From Rhizobiales bacterium UBA1912 (GTDB lineage: Bacteria; Pseudomonadota; Alphaproteobacteria; Rhizobiales; Devosiaceae): DNA of 64,000 bases. Under the pieces are notes generated by a model. It worked only from the letters and a program-made list of their open reading frames with translations, was not told where the DNA came from and did not search any database. Location of the stretch: NCBI GenBank assembly GCA_002337455.1, contig DDGC01000019.1:203135-267134 (forward strand), given 5' to 3'. Position numbers and translations under genes: made by a program. Of this stretch, positions 61,108-64,000 are shown in pieces; the stretch's first letter is position 1; each line of letters opens with the position of its first letter.

Positions 61108-62586
61108 CTAGAGCCGGGCCACCGACAAATCGGCCAACACCTCGGGGATCAAATCCGGCAGATCGTCCGCCATCATGCCCGGCTTGCCAAAACCCTCTGC
61201 CGCTCGCCCATGAATATAGGCGCCCGCGCATGCAGCCTCGAACGCCTCCATGCCCTGCGCCAACAGCCCGCCGATCAGTCCTGCCAGCACATCGCCCGCT
61301 CCCGCTGTCGCCAGCACTGGCGTCCCTGTGCGGTTGACAACCGCCCGTCCCTGCGGATGGGCAATCACCGTATCGGCGCCCTTGAGCAGCACGATTGCGC
61401 CAGAGCGCTGTGCCGCCGCGATCGTCATGTCGGTCTTGGCCCCCTCGACCTCCCCGAACAGCCGCCTGAACTCCCCCGTATGGGGCGTAAGAACCACGCT
61501 TTCCGGCTCACGCTTGCCGATGGCCGCAAACAGCGCGTCCGGCTGGTCGGCAAAACTCGTTAGCGCATCAGCGTCGATCACCAGACGCGCGTGGCTTTCA
61601 AGCGCCGCCAGAACCATTTCGCGCGTTGCCTCTCCGACACCGGCGCCCGGCCCCAGCACCAGCGCATTCTTGCGGGTATCATCAAGCAATGTGCCCAACG
61701 CCGCGGCATCATCGGCCTCGGCCAGCATGATCGCGGTGACATGGGCTGCATGCACCAGCAACGCGTCCCTCCTCCCGGCGATGGTCACAAGTCCCGCCCC
61801 GCTTCGCGCTGCGCCCAGCGCCGACAGGCGTGCGGCACCGGTATGCAGCGCATCGCCCGAAACCACGACACAGTGGCCCGCATCGAACTTGTGTCCGTCC
61901 GCTTTGCGTGCCGGCAGGCTCCAGAGCCGAGGATCGTTTTCGTAAAGGCTTATGTCGATCTCCGTCAGCACAGCGTCGGGAATGCCGATATCGGCCAGTA
62001 GCAATTCACCGCACAATCCGCCCCCCGGCAACAGCAAATGACCCGGCTTGTGCCGGAAGAACGTCACCGTAAGGTCCGCCCTTACCGCCACGCCACGCAC
62101 GGCACCCGTCGCTCCGTCGACGCCACTCGGCATATCGACGGCCACCACCTGGGCTCCGCTCTCATTGACTGCCGCGACGAGATCGGCCAGCCCGCCCTCG
62201 ATGTCGCGCGAAAGCCCTGCGCCGAACAGTGCGTCGACGATGATACCGAAATCGTGGCACATCCCCGGAGCAGCCGTTTCGACCGCTCCACTCCACATGC
62301 GGGCCATGATCGCTGCATCGCCACTAAGATCGCTCTTGGCGCACATCAGCCCCACGCGCACCGGCCAGCCGCGTTCGGAAAGCAACCGCGCCACAACGAA
62401 CCCGTCGCCACCATTGTTTCCCGGACCGCAGAGCACCAAAACCGGCTGCAGCGGAAACCTTCGGCCCACCTCATAGGCAACCGCCTGCCCCGCGCTTTCC
62501 ATCAAGGTGAGCGAATTGACGCCGCTCTCGATCGCCAGCCTGTCGGCCACGGCCATCTGTTTTGGGCTCAGCAGTTCCTGCACCAT
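61108..62586 (-). CDS. nnr: Bifunctional NAD(P)H-hydrate epimerase / ADP-dependent dehydratase
   Basis: A 492-residue repair enzyme that recycles damaged NAD(P)H hydrates. The N-terminal YjeF epimerase domain (about 1-210) has LVLCGPGNNGGDGFVVARLL and the substrate region AVDMPSGVDGATG. The C-terminal ribokinase-like dehydratase (about 225-490) has LVLGPGAGVGE, LTPHTGEF and the catalytic TAGAGDVLAG. Both halves look complete. It lies between tig and the P450 gene. Confidence 0.96.
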   Translation of the reverse strand: MVQELLSPKQMAVADRLAIESGVNSLTLMESAGQAVAYEVGRRFPLQPVLVLCGPGNNGGDGFVVARLLSERGWPVRVGLMCAKSDLSGDAAIMARMWSGAVETAAPGMCHDFGIIVDALFGAGLSRDIEGGLADLVAAVNESGAQVVAVDMPSGVDGATGAVRGVAVRADLTVTFFRHKPGHLLLPGGGLCGELLLADIGIPDAVLTEIDISLYENDPRLWSLPARKADGHKFDAGHCVVVSGDALHTGAARLSALGAARSGAGLVTIAGRRDALLVHAAHVTAIMLAEADDAAALGTLLDDTRKNALVLGPGAGVGEATREMVLAALESHARLVIDADALTSFADQPDALFAAIGKREPESVVLTPHTGEFRRLFGEVEGAKTDMTIAAAQRSGAIVLLKGADTVIAHPQGRAVVNRTGTPVLATAGAGDVLAGLIGGLLAQGMEAFEAACAGAYIHGRAAEGFGKPGMMADDLPDLIPEVLADLSVARL

Positions 62587-62641
62587 CGACTCCGGTCACA
62601 AGCGGCAGCGCCATTCCCCAAGACAGCCTGCGATCACAAAC

Positions 62642-62673
62642 AAAAAAGGGCCCCGCAAAGATTGCGGAGCCCC
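62642..62673 (-). terminator. Terminator of tig
   Basis: On the minus strand GGGCTCCGCAA pairs with TTGCGGGGCCC (11 bp, one G-T pair), followed by TTTTTT. Confidence 0.87.
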
Positions 62674-62731
62674 ATTCAAATAGCGAGTTCTGTGTCGATA
62701 ACGTGGCCGTTATCTATCGCTCCACAGAGCT

Positions 62732-64000
62732 TTAGTGATCGTGGTCGGCGTCGATATCAAACCCGTCTTCGCCCTCACGGACCAGCTTGACCAGCTCTTC
62801 GCGGCTCGTCTTCTTGTCCTTGACGTCGGCGAGTTCGACAACGAAATCGACGACCTTGTTTTCAAAGATCGGGGCGCGCAGGCCGGCAAGAGCGTTGGGG
62901 TTCTTGCGGTAGTAGTCGTAAACCTGCTGCTCCTGGCCCTGGAAACGCCGCACTTCGGCGATCAGCGCCTGCTGGTGCTCTTCGTCCGAAACGGTGATTT
63001 CGTTGACGTTGCCGATCTCGGCGACGACCAGCCCGAGGCGCACGCGACGCTCGGCGATCTTGCGGTAGTCTTCCTGGGCCTTTTCCTCGGTCGTGCCCTC
63101 GGATTCGAAGGTCTTGCCGTGGTGCTCGACTTCGTGCTTCACGCGATTCCAGATCGCGTCGAATTCGGATTCAACGAGCTTGGCCGGCACGTCGAACTTG
63201 TGGCCCTCATCGAGCGCATCGAGCACGAGGCGCTTGAGGCGCTGCTGCGACAGGTTCTTGTTCTGGCCTTCGATCTGCTCGCGGATCGCCGTCTTCAGCG
63301 CTGCGAGATCTTCCAGACCAAGCGTCTTGGCGAACTCGTCATTGAGTTCAACGTCGGCCTTCGGGCCATCCACATGGAGCACGTTCACGTCGAACTCAGC
63401 CTTCTTGCCGGCCAGTTCTTCGTTCTGGTAATCCTTGGGGAAGGTGACCTTGATGGTCTTGTTGCCGCCCTTCTTGACGCCGATCAGCCCCTCTTCAAAG
63501 CCCGGGATGAACTGGCCCGAGCCGATGGTCAGGTGTGTATGATCGGCCGAACCGCCCTCGAAAGGCTCGCCGTCGATCTTGCCGACGAACGAAAGACCGA
63601 CGCGGTCGCCATCGGCGACAACGGCATCGTCGCCCTTGTCTTCGTACGGACGGTTCTGCTTGAAGAACTTCTCGACTTCCTCGTCGACTTCCTTGTCGGT
63701 CACTTCAACGACCGGCTTTTCGAGCTTGATGGTCTTGAAGTCCATCAGCGAAACCGGGGGAAGCACTTCATAGGAAACCGAAAACGCCAGATCGCCTTCA
63801 CCATCCAGCACGCGGTTGATGAGCGCCTGATCTTCGCTGAGGTCGATTTCGGGCTGCGTTGCAGCCTTTTCCGAACGCTCTTCGAGCGTCTTGGAAACGG
63901 TCTCGTTGATCGAATCCTGCAGCACTTCGCTCATCAGCGAACGGCCATAGACCTTTTTGAGATGCGCGGTCGGCACTTTGCCGGGGCGGAAGCCCTTGAT
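62732..64000 (-). CDS. tig: Trigger factor, N-terminus cut by the window edge
   Basis: 423 codons of the ribosome-bound chaperone and peptidyl-prolyl isomerase are visible. The frame runs off the right end within the ribosome-binding loop: the last visible residues, IKGFRPGKVP, are the start of the GFRxGKxP signature, so roughly 40 residues are missing. The PPIase domain (DGDRVGLSFVGKIDGEPFEGG...GSGQFIPGFEEGLIGVKKG) and the C-terminal helical arms are complete. It ends in an acidic tail (DGFDIDADHDH). A terminator follows 59 bases after the stop. Confidence 0.96.
   Translation of the reverse strand: MKGFRPGKVPTAHLKKVYGRSLMSEVLQDSINETVSKTLEERSEKAATQPEIDLSEDQALINRVLDGEGDLAFSVSYEVLPPVSLMDFKTIKLEKPVVEVTDKEVDEEVEKFFKQNRPYEDKGDDAVVADGDRVGLSFVGKIDGEPFEGGSADHTHLTIGSGQFIPGFEEGLIGVKKGGNKTIKVTFPKDYQNEELAGKKAEFDVNVLHVDGPKADVELNDEFAKTLGLEDLAALKTAIREQIEGQNKNLSQQRLKRLVLDALDEGHKFDVPAKLVESEFDAIWNRVKHEVEHHGKTFESEGTTEEKAQEDYRKIAERRVRLGLVVAEIGNVNEITVSDEEHQQALIAEVRRFQGQEQQVYDYYRKNPNALAGLRAPIFENKVVDFVVELADVKDKKTSREELVKLVREGEDGFDIDADHDH

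Overview
The window is a GC-rich chromosomal segment from an alphaproteobacterium, most likely a member of the Hyphomicrobiales close to Devosiaceae (Devosia/Pelagibacterium-like). The evidence is a fused SecDF, a PopZ-like polar protein, an ExoR-like Sel1 protein, TrmFO, paired DUF1127 mini-proteins, alphaproteobacterial LexA boxes of the form GTTC-N7-GTTC, and blocks of gene order typical of this group. The family-level placement is inference. There is no prophage, transposase, CRISPR array, rRNA or restriction/defence locus; almost everything is core or near-core metabolism and cell biology.

Layout. 0-8.1 kb: the end of an MFS transporter gene, a host-attachment-family protein, a BrkB/YihY membrane protein, an arginase-ornithine aminotransferase operon divergent from an Lrp/AsnC regulator, and an RND exporter overlapping a small secreted protein. 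8.1-15.7 kb: divergent ssb and uvrA sharing two SOS boxes, two DUF1127 mini-genes flanking a glutathione transferase, a DJ-1/PfpI protein and trmFO. 15.8-20.1 kb (minus): yajC, secDF, and two tightly coupled genes resembling the mitochondrial complex I assembly factors NDUFAF3 and NDUFAF6. 20.2-34.3 kb: a DUF815 ATPase, then a minus-strand cell-envelope and chromosome-maintenance block (degenerate LysM/M23 lipoprotein, pcm, surE, serS, tatCBA, scpBA, SPOR protein, argS, dgt). 34.3-36.2 kb: erpA, a LysE exporter and xthA. 36.4-48.9 kb (minus): exoR-like, valS, popZ, tolC, a second isoaspartyl-methyltransferase-like gene and a complete peptide/nickel-type ABC transporter. 49.1-53.2 kb: small secreted and membrane genes, arfB, tRNA-Asp, a tRNA-Val-bounded mini-island and tRNA-Val. 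53.3-64 kb: the proteostasis block hupB, lon, clpX, clpP and (truncated) tig, interspersed with a cytochrome P450, a NAD(P)H-hydrate repair enzyme and two small unknown genes.

The least ordinary features are these. (1) A 1.75-kb mini-island (51372-53125) is bounded by an exact 16-bp direct repeat of the tRNA-Val 3' end and carries a divergent GNAT acetyltransferase/TetR pair over a near-perfect operator. (2) Homologues of two human complex I assembly factors are coupled to the Sec translocase genes. (3) Two families of intergenic palindromic repeats occur, one with three 45-bp copies all in the same orientation. (4) An 18-bp tandem duplication carries a stop codon. I found no convincing wholly new multi-gene system; the mini-island and the SecDF-linked pair are the best leads.
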